A DNA stretch of 64,000 nucleotides from Streptomyces fulvorobeus (GTDB lineage Bacteria > Actinomycetota > Actinomycetes > Streptomycetales > Streptomycetaceae): NCBI RefSeq assembly GCF_013167895.1, contig NZ_BLWC01000001.1:1426001-1490000 (forward strand). Reading direction: 5' to 3'. The translations under genes and the position numbers were made by a program. Shown one piece after another: positions 1-9,147 of the stretch. The notes below the pieces were generated by a model, which saw nothing but the letters and a program-made list of their open reading frames with translations, was not told the origin of the DNA and searched no databases. Position 1 is the stretch's first letter; every line of letters begins with the position of its first letter.

Positions 1-89
1 AGTCCGCCGGGCAGTTCCACGGCGCGGGAGTAGCCGAACCTGTCCTCCCAGGGGGCGCCGGTGGAGAGGCGGCGTACGGAGTCCGTCAT
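1..89 (-). CDS. RidA-family protein, partial (N-terminus only)
   Basis: Only the first 29 codons are in the window and the gene continues beyond base 1. The visible peptide begins [20 protein letters not shown] and continues SRAVELPGG, which matches the N-terminus of the RidA/YjgF-like proteins that follow priA in Streptomyces histidine operons. RidA proteins hydrolyse reactive enamine and imine intermediates, a housekeeping role, but the catalytic part is outside the window. The ATG overlaps the priA stop codon by four bases (ATGA), so it is translationally coupled to priA and is probably the next gene of the operon. Family assignment rests on a short N-terminal match. Confidence 0.7.
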   Translation of the reverse strand, partial: MTDSVRRLSTGAPWEDRFGYSRAVELPGG

Positions 90-811
90 GCGGAGACCGC
101 CTTGAGCGCCTCTTCGAGGGTGAACGCCTTCGCGTAGAGCGCCTTGCCGACGATCGCGCCCTCGACGCCGTCCGGGACGAGCGAGGAGATCGCCCGCAGG
201 TCGTCCAGCGAGGAGACGCCGCCGGAGGCGACGACGGGCTTGTCGGTGGCTGCGCAGACGTTCCTCAGGAGCTCCAGGTTGGGGCCCTGGAGGGTGCCGT
301 CCTTGGCGATGTCGGTGACGACGTAGCGGGCGCAGCCCTCGGAGTCGAGGCGGGCCAGCGTCTCGTAGAGGTCTCCGCCGTCGCGGGTCCAGCCGCGGCC
401 GCGCAGGGTGGTGCCGCGGACGTCGAGGCCCACGGCGATCTTGTCGCCGTGCTCGGCGATCACCTTGGCGACCCACTCCGGGGTCTCCAGGGCAGCGGTG
501 CCGAGGTTGACGCGGGTGCAGCCGGTGGCGAGGGCCGCGGCGAGCGAGGCGTCGTCACGGATGCCGCCGGAGAGCTCCACCTTGATGTCCATGGAGCGGG
601 CGACCTCGGCGATCCGCGCCCGGTTGTCACCGGTGCCGAACGCGGCGTCCAGGTCCACGAGGTGCAGCCACTCGGCGCCCGCCCGCTGCCACGTGAGGGC
701 GGCCTGCAGCGGGTCACCGTACGAGGTCTCGGAGCCGGACTCGCCGTGGACGAGACGGACGGCCTGGCCGTCGCGGACGTCGACGGCGGGGAGCAGTTCA
801 AGCTTCGTCAT
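86..811 (-). CDS. priA: Bifunctional HisA/TrpF isomerase PriA
   Basis: 241 aa (beta/alpha)8-barrel isomerase. In actinobacteria lacking trpF, PriA isomerises both the histidine intermediate ProFAR (HisA step) and phosphoribosyl-anthranilate (TrpF step of tryptophan synthesis). Asp11 in the strand [10 protein letters not shown] and Asp171 in [13 protein letters not shown] occupy the two catalytic acid/base positions known for Streptomyces PriA. The phosphate-binding loops SGGIRDD (about 81-87) and ASGGVSS are present. The start ATG shares one base with the hisH stop codon, and the stop overlaps the following RidA-like start, so the gene is tightly coupled in the his operon. Length is typical. 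That no separate trpF exists in this genome is inferred from the family and cannot be checked here. Confidence 0.96.
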   Translation of the reverse strand: MTKLELLPAVDVRDGQAVRLVHGESGSETSYGDPLQAALTWQRAGAEWLHLVDLDAAFGTGDNRARIAEVARSMDIKVELSGGIRDDASLAAALATGCTRVNLGTAALETPEWVAKVIAEHGDKIAVGLDVRGTTLRGRGWTRDGGDLYETLARLDSEGCARYVVTDIAKDGTLQGPNLELLRNVCAATDKPVVASGGVSSLDDLRAISSLVPDGVEGAIVGKALYAKAFTLEEALKAVSA

Positions 812-1452
812 TACAGCGTCTCGATCCAGTTGGTCAGCAGCTGGGCGCCGGCGTCGCCGGACTTCTCGGGGTGGAACTGGGTGGCCCACAGCGCGCCGTT
901 CTCCACGGCCGCCACGAAGCGCTCGCCGTGCGTGGACCAGGTGACCCTGGGCGCGCGGATCTTGGCGTTGGTGACTTCCAGGGACCAGTCGTGCGCCGCG
1001 TAGGAGTGCACGAAGTAGTACCGTGCCCCGGCGTCGAGACCGGCGAAGAGCTGGGAGTCCCCGGGGGCCTGGACGGTGTTCCAGCCCATGTGCGGGACGA
1101 CGTCGGCCTTGAGCGGGCCGACGGTGCCTGGCCACTCGTCCAGCCCTGCGGTCTCCACGCCGTGCTCGATGCCGCGCTCGAACAGGATCTGCATGCCGAC
1201 GCAGATGCCCATGACAGGACGTCCGCCGGCCAGCCTGCGGCCGATGACCCATTCGCCGCGGGCCTTCCTCAGCCCTTCCATGCAGGCGGAGAACGCTCCG
1301 ACGCCGGGTACCAGCAGTCCGTCGGCGTTCATCGCCGTGTCGAAGTCGCGGGTGATCTCGACGTCCGCGCCGACGTGGGCGAGGGCCCGCTCGGCGGAAC
1401 GTACGTTGCCGAAGCCGTAGTCGAAGACGACGACCTTCTTCTTGTCACTCAC
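811..1452 (-). CDS. hisH: Imidazole glycerol phosphate synthase, glutaminase subunit HisH
   Basis: 213 aa class I glutamine amidotransferase. It hydrolyses glutamine and feeds ammonia to HisF for the synthesis of imidazole glycerol phosphate and AICAR. The nucleophile elbow MGICVGMQ carries Cys84, and the remaining triad members are His194 and Glu196 in TQFHPEK. The oxyanion-side motif LLVPGVGAF lies near residue 50. Translation starts at a GTG preceded by a GAGGGA ribosome binding site. The TAA stop overlaps the priA ATG by one base. HisF is not in the window and presumably lies beyond the RidA-like gene. Confidence 0.95.
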   Translation of the reverse strand: MSDKKKVVVFDYGFGNVRSAERALAHVGADVEITRDFDTAMNADGLLVPGVGAFSACMEGLRKARGEWVIGRRLAGGRPVMGICVGMQILFERGIEHGVETAGLDEWPGTVGPLKADVVPHMGWNTVQAPGDSQLFAGLDAGARYYFVHSYAAHDWSLEVTNAKIRAPRVTWSTHGERFVAAVENGALWATQFHPEKSGDAGAQLLTNWIETL

Positions 1453-1461
1453 AGACGTCCC

Positions 1462-1629
1462 TCAGTCCCAGAGTCCCTGAATCCGCAGAAGGCCCGCCAG
1501 CAGGCACATCACGGAGCCGATCCCGAGCAGGACGACCAGGCCCTTGGGCATGCCCTGCTTCGAGAAGGAGTAGACGCCGCCGGCCAGGAAGAGGCCGACG
1601 ACGATCAGAATCGTATTGAGCCCGGTCAC
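1462..1629 (-). CDS. Small membrane protein embedded in the his operon
   Basis: 55 aa, starting with a GTG that overlaps the hisB stop as GTGA and ending nine bases before hisH, so it is translated as part of the operon. The peptide has two hydrophobic segments (about residues 4-14 and 25-45, the latter VVLLGIGSVMCLLAGLL) separated by a short polar stretch, YSFSKQGMPKG. This suggests a two-pass hairpin in the cytoplasmic membrane. I know of an uncharacterised small ORF at this position in other Streptomyces his clusters, but no function. Nothing in the sequence links it directly to histidine chemistry. It could influence enzyme localisation or simply be a co-transcribed passenger. Confidence 0.8.
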   Translation of the reverse strand: MTGLNTILIVVGLFLAGGVYSFSKQGMPKGLVVLLGIGSVMCLLAGLLRIQGLWD

Positions 1630-2222
1630 AGCGCGCCCTTGGTGGACGGCAGGATTCCGGCGGCGCGCGTGTCGCGCTCGGAGGCGTACCGCAGGGCGCG
1701 GGCCAGCGCCTTGAACTGGCACTCCACGATGTGGTGGGCGTTGCGCCCGTACGGCACGTGGACGTGCAGGGCGATCTGCGCCTGGGCGACGAAGGACTCC
1801 AGGATGTGCCGGGTCATCGTCGTGTCGTACTCGCCGATCATCGGCGCCATCTTCTCGGGCTCGGTGTGCACCAGGTACGGCCGGCCGGAGAGGTCGACGG
1901 TGACCTGGGCCAGCGACTCGTCCAGCGGGACGGTGCAGTTGCCGAAGCGGTAGATGCCGACCTTGTCGCCGAGCGCCTGCCTGAAGGCGGCGCCGAGCGC
2001 GAGGGCGGTGTCCTCGATCGTGTGGTGCGAGTCGATGTGCAGGTCGCCCTCGGTCTTGACCGTGAGGTCGAAGAGCCCGTGGCGGCCGAGCTGGTCGAGC
2101 ATGTGGTCGTAGAAGCCGACCCCCGTCGACACATCGACTTTCCCGGTGCCGTCGAGGTTGATCTCGACGAGCACGGACGTTTCCTTCGTGGTGCGTTCCA
2201 CGCGGCCTACGCGGGGGTTCAT
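1626..2222 (-). CDS. hisB: Imidazoleglycerol-phosphate dehydratase HisB
   Basis: 198 aa monofunctional dehydratase, converting imidazole glycerol phosphate to imidazole acetol phosphate using manganese. The two metal-binding signatures are present: [12 protein letters not shown] (His66, His67, Glu70) and [12 protein letters not shown] in the C-terminal half. The internal repeat of the GHMP-like fold is complete, and there is no HisB phosphatase domain of the enterobacterial type, as expected in actinobacteria. Its ATG overlaps the hisC stop by four bases, and its own stop overlaps the GTG of the small membrane protein. Confidence 0.96.
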   Translation of the reverse strand: MNPRVGRVERTTKETSVLVEINLDGTGKVDVSTGVGFYDHMLDQLGRHGLFDLTVKTEGDLHIDSHHTIEDTALALGAAFRQALGDKVGIYRFGNCTVPLDESLAQVTVDLSGRPYLVHTEPEKMAPMIGEYDTTMTRHILESFVAQAQIALHVHVPYGRNAHHIVECQFKALARALRYASERDTRAAGILPSTKGAL

Positions 2223-3361
2223 GCCTCGTGCTCCTTCTTGGCGTTCTCAGTGACAAGCGTGCGCGCCGCATCGAGGAACGCGTCGTTCTCGGCCGGGGTC
2301 CCCGCGGAGACCCGCAGCCAGCCCGGCACCCCGTTGTCCCGGACCAGGACACCCTGGTCGAGAATGCGCTGCCAGGCGGTGCGGCTGTCGGCGAAGCGGC
2401 CGAACTGGACGAAGTTGGCGTCCGATTCGGTCACCTGGAAGCCGAGAGCACGCAGCTCGTCGACGAGCCGGTCGCGCTCGCTCTTGAGCTGCGCGACGTA
2501 CCCGAGCAGCGTATCGGTGTGTTCCAGGGCGGCGAGCGCGGTGGCCTGGGTGATGGAGGACAGGTGGTAGGGCAGTCGCACCAGCTGTACGGCGTCGACG
2601 ACGGCCGGGTCCGCGGCGAGGTAGCCGAGGCGCAGTCCCGCGGCGCCGAACGCCTTCGACATCGTGCGCGAGAGCACCAGGTGGGGGCGGCCCTCGATGA
2701 GCGGGAGCAGCGAGGGGTGGTGGCTGAACTCACCGTACGCCTCGTCGACGACGACCATCGACGGCTTGGCCGCCTGCGCCGCCTCGTACAGGTCGAGGAC
2801 GGTCCGCGCGTCGACGGCGGTACCGGTGGGGTTGTTGGGCGAGGTGATGAACACGACGTCCGGCCGCTGCTCGGCGATCATCTCGCGGGCCGCCGCCACG
2901 TCGATGGTGAAGTCCTCGTTGCGCGGTCCGGAGAGCCAGCCCGTTCCGGTGCCGCGCGCGATGAGGGCGTGCATCGAGTAGGAGGGTTCGAAGCCAATCG
3001 CCGTGCGGCCGGGGCCGCCGAAGGTCTGGAGCAGCTGCTGGAGCACCTCGTTGGAGCCGTTGGCGGCCCAGACGCCGGCGGGGCCGACCTCGTGCCCGGC
3101 GGTGCGGGTGAGGTAGCGGGCGAGTTCGGTACGGAGCTCGACGGCATCGCGGTCGGGGTAGCGGTTGAGGTCGCGGGCGGCCTCGCGGACGCGCTCGGCG
3201 ATCCGGTCGACCAGCGCCTCGGGGAGCGGGTACGGATTCTCGTTGGTGTTCAGGCGCACGGGGACGTCGAGCTGGGGCGCCCCGTAGGGGGACTGGCCGC
3301 GCAGCTCGTCGCGGATGGGCAGTTCGTCCCAGGCGTTGCCCGTGGTGCTGTCGTCTCTCAC
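2219..3361 (-). CDS. hisC: Histidinol-phosphate aminotransferase HisC
   Basis: 380 aa fold-type I PLP aminotransferase, transferring the amino group from glutamate to imidazole acetol phosphate. PLP-binding features are visible: the Schiff-base lysine in [17 protein letters not shown] (about Lys236), the Asp in [10 protein letters not shown], and SPNNPTG. The N-terminal [10 protein letters not shown] motif is typical of HisC. I chose the GTG at 3361 because it overlaps the hisD stop as GTGA, matching the coupling elsewhere in this operon. A start six codons further upstream is also open. Confidence 0.94.
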   Translation of the reverse strand: MRDDSTTGNAWDELPIRDELRGQSPYGAPQLDVPVRLNTNENPYPLPEALVDRIAERVREAARDLNRYPDRDAVELRTELARYLTRTAGHEVGPAGVWAANGSNEVLQQLLQTFGGPGRTAIGFEPSYSMHALIARGTGTGWLSGPRNEDFTIDVAAAREMIAEQRPDVVFITSPNNPTGTAVDARTVLDLYEAAQAAKPSMVVVDEAYGEFSHHPSLLPLIEGRPHLVLSRTMSKAFGAAGLRLGYLAADPAVVDAVQLVRLPYHLSSITQATALAALEHTDTLLGYVAQLKSERDRLVDELRALGFQVTESDANFVQFGRFADSRTAWQRILDQGVLVRDNGVPGWLRVSAGTPAENDAFLDAARTLVTENAKKEHEA

Positions 3362-4680
3362 CGCTGCGGAACCTTCCACCCGAACCTGGCCTTGAGCGCG
3401 GCGCCGTGGGCGGGGAGGTCCTCCGCCTCGGCGAGGGTCACCACGTGGTGGGTGACCTCCGCGAGCGCGTCACGGGTGTAGTCGACGATGTGGATGCCGC
3501 GCAGGAAGGACTGCACGGACAGGCCCGAGGAGTGGCAGGCGCAGCCGCCGGTGGGCAGGACGTGGTTGGAGCCCGCGCAGTAGTCGCCGAGGGAGACCGG
3601 CGACCACGGGCCGACGAAGACCGCACCCGCGTTGCGGACCCGGTCCGCCACGGCGGCGGCGTCCGCGGTCTGGATCTCCAGGTGTTCGGCGGCGTAGGCG
3701 TCGACGACCTTGAGGCCGTCCTCCAGGTCGTTGACCAGGACGATCGCGGACTGGCGGCCGGCCAGGGCCGGCCCGATGCGGTCCGTCACGTGCTTGGTGG
3801 CCGCGATCTGCGATGCCAGCTCGGCCTCGGTGGCATCGGCGAGCTCGGCCGAGTCGGTGACGAGGACGGCGGCGGCCATGGGGTCGTGCTCGGCCTGGCT
3901 GACCAGGTCGGCGGCGACGTGCACCGGGTCGGCGGTGGAGTCGGCGAGGATCGCGATCTCGGTCGGGCCGGCTTCGGCGTCGATGCCGATGCGGCCCTTG
4001 AGGAGGCGCTTGGCCGCGGCGACGTAGATGTTGCCGGGGCCTGTGACGAGGTTCACGGGCAGGCAGTCCTCGGTGCCGTACGCGAACATCGCGACGGCCT
4101 GGGAGCCGCCCGCCGCGTACACCTCGTCCACCCCGAGCAGGGCACAGGCCGCCAGGATCGTCGGGTGCGGAAGGCCGCCGAACGCCTTCTGCGGCGGGGA
4201 CGAGACGGCGATCCCCTCGACGCCCGCCTCCTGGGCCGGTACGACGTTCATGACGACGGACGAGGGGTAGACGGAGCGCCCGCCCGGCACGTAGAGGCCG
4301 ACGCGCTCGACGGGCACCCACTTCTCGGTGACCGTGCCGCCCGGGACGACCTGAGTGGTGTGCGTTGTGCGGCGCTGCTCGTGGTGGACGATCCGGGTAC
4401 GGCGGATCGACTCCTCCAGCGCGGCCCGTACGGCGGGGTCGAGCCGCTCCAGCGCATCGGTGAGGGCCGCGGCCGGGACCCGGATCGACTCGACGCGTAC
4501 GCCGTCCAGTTTCTCCCCCCACTCGATCACTGCCGCGGAGCCGCGATGGCGTACGTCCTCGCAGATGGGCCGCACCGTCTCCAGGGCGGCTTCCACGTCG
4601 AACTCGGCTCGGGGCAGCAGGTCGCGCAGGTCGCCGCCCTCGGGGAGGGCGGTGCCGCGCAGATCGATTCGAGAGATCAC
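3358..4680 (-). CDS. hisD: Histidinol dehydrogenase HisD
   Basis: 440 aa zinc enzyme performing the last two NAD-dependent oxidations from histidinol to histidine. Characteristic segments are [18 protein letters not shown], the substrate and zinc region [12 protein letters not shown] and [23 protein letters not shown], and the C-terminal [15 protein letters not shown]. Translation starts at a GTG. This is the first gene of the minus-strand his operon. The 146-base gap before the divergent gene at 4827 contains an inverted repeat (4721-4737) that may control it. Confidence 0.96.
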   Translation of the reverse strand: MISRIDLRGTALPEGGDLRDLLPRAEFDVEAALETVRPICEDVRHRGSAAVIEWGEKLDGVRVESIRVPAAALTDALERLDPAVRAALEESIRRTRIVHHEQRRTTHTTQVVPGGTVTEKWVPVERVGLYVPGGRSVYPSSVVMNVVPAQEAGVEGIAVSSPPQKAFGGLPHPTILAACALLGVDEVYAAGGSQAVAMFAYGTEDCLPVNLVTGPGNIYVAAAKRLLKGRIGIDAEAGPTEIAILADSTADPVHVAADLVSQAEHDPMAAAVLVTDSAELADATEAELASQIAATKHVTDRIGPALAGRQSAIVLVNDLEDGLKVVDAYAAEHLEIQTADAAAVADRVRNAGAVFVGPWSPVSLGDYCAGSNHVLPTGGCACHSSGLSVQSFLRGIHIVDYTRDALAEVTHHVVTLAEAEDLPAHGAALKARFGWKVPQR

Positions 4681-4720
4681 CCCGCAATTCTCGCAGACCG
4701 TTCCGGGCGCCCGGACCTCC

Positions 4721-4737
4721 GTATCACTGGCTGATAC
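4721..4737. promoter_or_regulatory. Inverted repeat in the hisD upstream region
   Basis: GTATCA and TGATAC form a perfect 6-base inverted repeat separated by five bases (CTGGC). It lies 41 to 57 bases upstream of the hisD GTG and about 90 bases upstream of the divergent gene at 4827. Size and symmetry fit a homodimeric repressor operator. I do not recognise the regulator. It could serve the his operon, the divergent gene, or neither. Confidence 0.4.
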
Positions 4738-4826
4738 ATGCCCCGGCTGTCACTGCTGACTACTAGCGTTCAGGCCGTCACGCAGGGGGAAGAACACACG
4801 TACGGCGTCTGCAAGAGGGGACGGCA

Positions 4827-6431
4827 GTGACCGAGCCGCAGGATGGCGATATCCCGGACGGCCTCAGCGCAGCGGAGCTGGGCATGTGGCAGTCCTTCCG
4901 GAACGGCACCACCTACGACCTGCGCACCCATGACCCGGTGCGCGACGATCCGTTCGCGGCGCACCTCTGGGGGCCGGAGCGGAGCGTCGGCGCGCGGGTG
5001 GTGGCCAGGCTGCTGCTGAGCGGGCCCGCGCCGCGGCCCGGCCGGGTGGCGGCGCTGAAGCTCCGGGGCGTACGCGTCACGGGGCTGCTCGATCTGGCGG
5101 GCGGGCGTGTCTCGCCGTACGTCGAGCTGACGGGCTGCCGGTTCGAGCAGGAGGTGGTGCTGCCCGAGTGCCACTTCACGACCCTGCGGATGGTCGGCTG
5201 CGCGATTCCCCGGCTGGAGGCGGCCCGGCTGCACACCGAGGGGGATCTGCATCTGCCGCGCTGCCGGATCGACGGCGGCATCCGGCTCACGGACGCCCAG
5301 ATCGGCACGGACCTGCTGATCAACCAGATAAGCGTCGGTCCCGACCGGCAGGGCCGCGCCTTCACCGCGGACGGCCTCTCGGTGGCGCAGGACCTCCAGG
5401 CCGAGATGGTCGAGACGCGCGGCGAGCTGAGCCTGCGGGGCGCGAAGGTCGGCGGTTCGCTGAGTCTGCGCGGCAGCAGGCTGCGGGGCACGGAGGGGCG
5501 GCGGGCGCTGAACGCCCCGCAGCTGACCGTCGAACGCACGCTGTACATGACCGAGGCGTGGGTGAGCGTCGAGACGGGGAACCAGAACACCACTCCCCCG
5601 TACGGCGTCACCCGGTCGACGGGCACCCCGGCGCGCGGCAGCCGCTCCCAGATCTTCGAGTGCCGGGGCGGGGTGCGGCTGGACGACGGCAGGTTCGGGG
5701 ACGCGGTGGATCTGCACAAGGCGCGGTTCGTGCTGGCCAGGCACGAGGAGCTGTCGCTGCGCAGGATCGTCGTGCCCGAGCTGCGCTTCAACGCGGAGCG
5801 CCCGGAGGAGGGCCGGGTCGTGCTGAACGGCGCGAAGGTCGTCACGCTCATCGACGTGTCGACCAGCTGGCCGGGGCCGGGCGGCCTGGCCATGGGCGGT
5901 TTCGTGTACGAGAACCTCGTCCCGTACGGGCACTTCCCGCTCTCCCGGCGGCTGGAATGGGTGCAGGCGGCGACCCCGGAGTACGTACCCGAGCCGTACG
6001 AGCGGCTCGCCGCCGTCCTGCGCAGCTGCGGGGAGGACGCGGACGCCCGGGAGGTGCTGCTCGCCAAGCAGCGGCGGCGCCGGGAGACGCTGCCGCCGGC
6101 CGCCCGGCTGTGGGGCCACCTTCAGGACTGGACGGTGGCGTACGGCTACCGCCCCGGGCGGGCGGCGGTGTGGATGGCGGTGCTGTGGGCGGCCGGCGCC
6201 GTGGCGTTCTCCCACTACGACCCGGCGTCGATCAAGAAGGACGAGCATCCGCAGTGGAACCCCTCGCTCTACGCGCTCGATCTGCTGGTGCCTGTGATCA
6301 ACCTCGGCCAGGACGGCTACTGGCGTCTGGAGGGCGGCTGGCAGTGGGCGGGAGCGGCCCTCGTCCTGCTGGGCTGGATATTGGCCACGACGGTCGCCGC
6401 AGGCGCCTCGCGTCTGCTGCGCCGGCACTGA
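4827..6431 (+). CDS. Membrane-anchored repeat protein of unknown function
   Basis: 534 aa, starting at a GTG after AGAGGGG. Residues 50-300 contain many short repeated units with the pattern of a beta-helix, for example LKLRGVRVTGLLDLAGGRV, VELTGCRFEQEVVLPECHF and GELSLRGAKVGGSLSLRGSRL. These resemble pentapeptide-like right-handed helices. After a polar middle, the C-terminus has two membrane segments (AVWMAVLWAAGAVAF and the region around GAALVLLGWILATTVAAGA). The topology suggests a cytoplasmic beta-helix tethered to the membrane at its C-terminus. I know no function. It sits divergently from hisD, possibly sharing its promoter region. Confidence 0.75.
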   Translation: MTEPQDGDIPDGLSAAELGMWQSFRNGTTYDLRTHDPVRDDPFAAHLWGPERSVGARVVARLLLSGPAPRPGRVAALKLRGVRVTGLLDLAGGRVSPYVELTGCRFEQEVVLPECHFTTLRMVGCAIPRLEAARLHTEGDLHLPRCRIDGGIRLTDAQIGTDLLINQISVGPDRQGRAFTADGLSVAQDLQAEMVETRGELSLRGAKVGGSLSLRGSRLRGTEGRRALNAPQLTVERTLYMTEAWVSVETGNQNTTPPYGVTRSTGTPARGSRSQIFECRGGVRLDDGRFGDAVDLHKARFVLARHEELSLRRIVVPELRFNAERPEEGRVVLNGAKVVTLIDVSTSWPGPGGLAMGGFVYENLVPYGHFPLSRRLEWVQAATPEYVPEPYERLAAVLRSCGEDADAREVLLAKQRRRRETLPPAARLWGHLQDWTVAYGYRPGRAAVWMAVLWAAGAVAFSHYDPASIKKDEHPQWNPSLYALDLLVPVINLGQDGYWRLEGGWQWAGAALVLLGWILATTVAAGASRLLRRH

Positions 6432-6653
6432 TCCGAAAGCCGCACCGCAAGGGCTGACGGCCGGGTGGGACAAGGGTCGTGGGGGTGCGGCGCCGAACGG
6501 GGAGACGTCACCGCCAGGTCGGATTCAAGCCAGAGTCCGGCATTTCCTTTGCCTTTTCTTGACCCTGTCCAGGGCAACCCTCCCACTCGGCACAGAAGCT
6601 TCACCTCGCCCCTCTGGCGCGCCTCTCACCAGCACTTTTCAATGGTCTGCACC

Positions 6654-7682
6654 ATGCCATTCCTTCGCGCTCTGCTCAGCACCACGCGCATGATCCGGTA
6701 CAGCCCCGAGCTGTCCGCCGGACTGCCCGTGGATGACGCGGTGCTGCTCGACGCCCCCGACGAGCGGCTGTCCCCCGCACTGGTGGCCGCCGCCCTCGGC
6801 GCGTACCAGCCCGCCGCCGGACTGCTCGCCGCCACCCGGGAGGGCGCGGAGTGGGAGACCCGTGACCGCTGCCTCGCCCGCCTGGTCACCTTCGCGCACA
6901 GCCGCGACGGCTGGCTCACCGCGTGGCTCACCGCCGCCCCCCGCGACCCGGACGCGCTCCTCGTCAAGGCCGGGCTCGCCGTCCGCCGGGCCTGGGAGTC
7001 GCCCGCCCGCGCCGAGCGGCTGCGTGAGGTGGGCCCGCTGATCTCGGCCGCGGCCCAGGCCCAGCCGGGCGACCCGGTGCCGTGGCGCCTCGCCCTGGAC
7101 CACGCCCGGGGCACCCATGCGACGCACACCGTGTTCGAGGCGCTGTGGGAGCAGGCCGTACGGCGCTCCCCGCACCACTACGGCTGCCATGTCGCGGCCC
7201 TGCGCTACCTCTCCGCCGCCTGGTACGGCTCGCACCGCGAGTGCTTCGACTTCGCGGAGCGGGCGGCCGAGGACGCCCTGCCCGACTCGCTGGTGCAGGC
7301 CCTGCCGTTACGGGCCGCCTCCGCCCTGCTGCTCGACGGCGACCCGGCGGCGCGGACCAGCGCGGTCCACGCGGAGCGGATCGACGCCGCGGCCGATCTC
7401 GCCATCCGGCTCTCGGCGGCGTACCGGCCCGGTGACCTCTGGCCCGCCGAGACGCGCAACCTCCTGGCGTACGTGCTCGTGGTGCGGGGGCGGTGGGGCG
7501 AGGCCCTGGAGCAGTTCCGGCTGATCGGACCGCACGCGACCTCGTTCCCGTGGTCCTCGGTGTCCGACGATCCGCTGGGCCAGTTCCTCGACGCGAGGGA
7601 CGGCGCACGGCTCCAGGTGGCCTCCGCGACCCCCTTGCGCAGCCGGGAAGGCCGCGGCCGCGCGCGTGGCCATTACGCTTGA
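6654..7682 (+). CDS. Hypothetical helical-repeat-like protein
   Basis: About 342 aa, rich in Ala, Leu and Arg, with pairs of amphipathic helices such as WETRDRCLARLVTFAHSRDG, ARAERLREVGPLISAAAQA and YGCHVAALRYLSAAWYGSHR. This suggests an alpha-solenoid similar to tetratricopeptide repeats. No catalytic motif or signal peptide is visible. The start is uncertain: in-frame ATGs occur at 6642, 6654 and 6690, and none has a good ribosome binding site. I chose 6654 because the peptide then begins MPFLRALLSTTRMIRYSPE without an odd leader. The stop lies five bases before the next gene, so the two are probably co-transcribed. Confidence 0.7.
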   Translation: MPFLRALLSTTRMIRYSPELSAGLPVDDAVLLDAPDERLSPALVAAALGAYQPAAGLLAATREGAEWETRDRCLARLVTFAHSRDGWLTAWLTAAPRDPDALLVKAGLAVRRAWESPARAERLREVGPLISAAAQAQPGDPVPWRLALDHARGTHATHTVFEALWEQAVRRSPHHYGCHVAALRYLSAAWYGSHRECFDFAERAAEDALPDSLVQALPLRAASALLLDGDPAARTSAVHAERIDAAADLAIRLSAAYRPGDLWPAETRNLLAYVLVVRGRWGEALEQFRLIGPHATSFPWSSVSDDPLGQFLDARDGARLQVASATPLRSREGRGRARGHYA

Positions 7683-7687
7683 CCGTT

Positions 7688-8467
7688 GTGACCACCGCTC
7701 GCCTCCCCCTCTTCCCGCTCAACGCGGTGCTGTTCCCCGGCCTCGTGCTGCCCCTCAACGTCTTCGAGGAGCGTTATCGCGCCATGATGCGCGCGTTGCT
7801 GCAGACCGACGAGGACGACGCGCGCCGCTTCGTCGTGGTCGCGATCCGCGACGGCCGGGAACTCGCTCCGACGGCCACCGGGATGCCGGACGGCCTCACC
7901 GCGGCCGTCCCCCTCGACCGCGAACCGGCCGACGGCTTCGGCCCCGACCCGATCCAGTCCTTCCACCGGGTCGGCTGCGTCGCGGACGCCGCGAAGATCC
8001 GCGAGCGCGCGGACGGGAGCTTCGAGGTCCTGGCCACCGGCACGGTCAGGGTGAAACTCCTCTCCGTCGACGCCAGCGGCCCCTACCTCACGGCCGAGGT
8101 CGAGGAACTGACCGAGGAGCCGGGCGACGAGGAGAGCGGCGGCACGAGCGGGGCCGAGGAGGCCGGCGCACTCGCCGAGGGAGTCCTGCGGGCCTTCCGC
8201 AGCTACCAGAAGCGGCTGGCCGGGGCCAGCGAACGCTCGCTGACGACTGGAGCGGACCTCCCCGACGACCCTTCGGTGGTCTCGTACCTGGTGGCCGCCG
8301 CGGCCGTACTCGACATCCCGTCGAAGCAGCGGCTGCTCCAGGCCCCGGACACCGCGACCCGGCTCCGGGAGGAGCTGACCCTGCTGCGCCGGGAGACGGC
8401 GGTCATCCGGCATCTGCCGTCGCTGCCCGCGGTGGAACTGACCCGGGCTCCCACGCACCCCAACTGA
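7688..8467 (+). CDS. Lon N-terminal (substrate-binding) domain protein
   Basis: 259 aa. The N-terminus LPLFPLNAVLFPGLVLPLNV followed by FEERYRAMM is the hallmark of the Lon protease substrate-binding domain (LON/PUA-like fold), but no AAA or serine protease domain follows, so it is a stand-alone LON-domain protein. The C-terminal half is helical (VLRAFRSYQKRLAG, IPSKQRLLQAPDTATRLREE) as in the Lon N-terminal coiled region. Such proteins are widespread in actinobacteria and their role is unknown; binding of unfolded protein is inferred from the domain. Start GTG lies five bases after the preceding stop. Confidence 0.85.
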   Translation: MTTARLPLFPLNAVLFPGLVLPLNVFEERYRAMMRALLQTDEDDARRFVVVAIRDGRELAPTATGMPDGLTAAVPLDREPADGFGPDPIQSFHRVGCVADAAKIRERADGSFEVLATGTVRVKLLSVDASGPYLTAEVEELTEEPGDEESGGTSGAEEAGALAEGVLRAFRSYQKRLAGASERSLTTGADLPDDPSVVSYLVAAAAVLDIPSKQRLLQAPDTATRLREELTLLRRETAVIRHLPSLPAVELTRAPTHPN

Positions 8468-8484
8468 TCCGAGGACCCCGCACC

Positions 8485-8982
8485 GTGGCGAAGAAGCCGA
8501 AGAAGCAGCAGGGCGGCACCCCCGCCACGGTCGCCCTGACCGCGGCGGGCGCCGCCTTCACCGTCCACGCCTACGAGCACGACCCGTCGTCCCCGTCCTA
8601 CGGCGAGGAGGCGGCGGAGGCCCTGGGCGTCTGTCCCGACCGGGTGTTCAAGACCCTGGTGGCCGAGGTGGACGGCGAACTGACCGTGGCGGTCGTCCCG
8701 GTGGCGGGCTCGCTCGACCTGAAGGCCCTGGCATCGGCGGTGGGCGGCAAGCGCGCGACGATGGCGGACCCGGCGGCGGCGGAACGCACCACGGGCTACG
8801 TACGGGGCGGCATCTCCCCCCTGGGCCAGCGCAGACGCCTGCGCACGGTCCTGGACGCCTCGGCCGGCTCCCACGCCACGATCTGCGTCTCGGCGGGCCG
8901 CCGGGGCCTGGAAGTGGAACTGACGGCCGCGGACCTGGCAGCACTGACGAACGCGACGCTGGCGACGATCGCCCGCAAGTGA
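8485..8982 (+). CDS. YbaK/EbsC-type aminoacyl-tRNA deacylase
   Basis: 165 aa. The domain matches Cys-tRNA(Pro)/Cys-tRNA(Cys) deacylase YbaK, which removes wrongly attached amino acids from tRNA. Family features include YEHDPSSPSYGEEAAEALG, the substrate-loop lysine in RVFKTLVAEVDG, and GGISPLGQRRRLRTVLD near the C-terminus. The gene starts with GTG 17 bases after the LON-domain gene and likely shares its transcript. It is of normal length for the family. Exact tRNA specificity cannot be read from the sequence. Confidence 0.9.
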   Translation: MAKKPKKQQGGTPATVALTAAGAAFTVHAYEHDPSSPSYGEEAAEALGVCPDRVFKTLVAEVDGELTVAVVPVAGSLDLKALASAVGGKRATMADPAAAERTTGYVRGGISPLGQRRRLRTVLDASAGSHATICVSAGRRGLEVELTAADLAALTNATLATIARK

Positions 8983-8998
8983 TCCCCGGGGCATCGCT

Positions 8999-9084
8999 CA
9001 GCCTGCCCGGCGCGTGAGGGTACTTCCAGCGCCGTTCTCAGCCCGTCCGGCGTTTGAGGACCGGGGTCGGGGGCGGAGCCCCGG
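8999..9084. repeat. Short intergenic repeat pair with hairpin
   Basis: Two 21-base units lie 40 bases apart: 8999-9019 (CAGCC, TGCCCGGCG, CGTGAGG) and 9039-9059 (CAGCC, CGTCCGGCG, TTTGAGG). The second is followed by a GC-rich hairpin (9061-9066 with 9079-9084). Sequences of this type occur many times between genes in Streptomyces chromosomes. Here they lie between two convergent genes, where they may help termination. Confidence 0.5.
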
Positions 9085-9147
9085 GTTCGGGAAGGGGCGG
9101 GTAGGGGAAAACGCCCGCCGCAGGCGCCACTCGCCCACCCGCACGGG

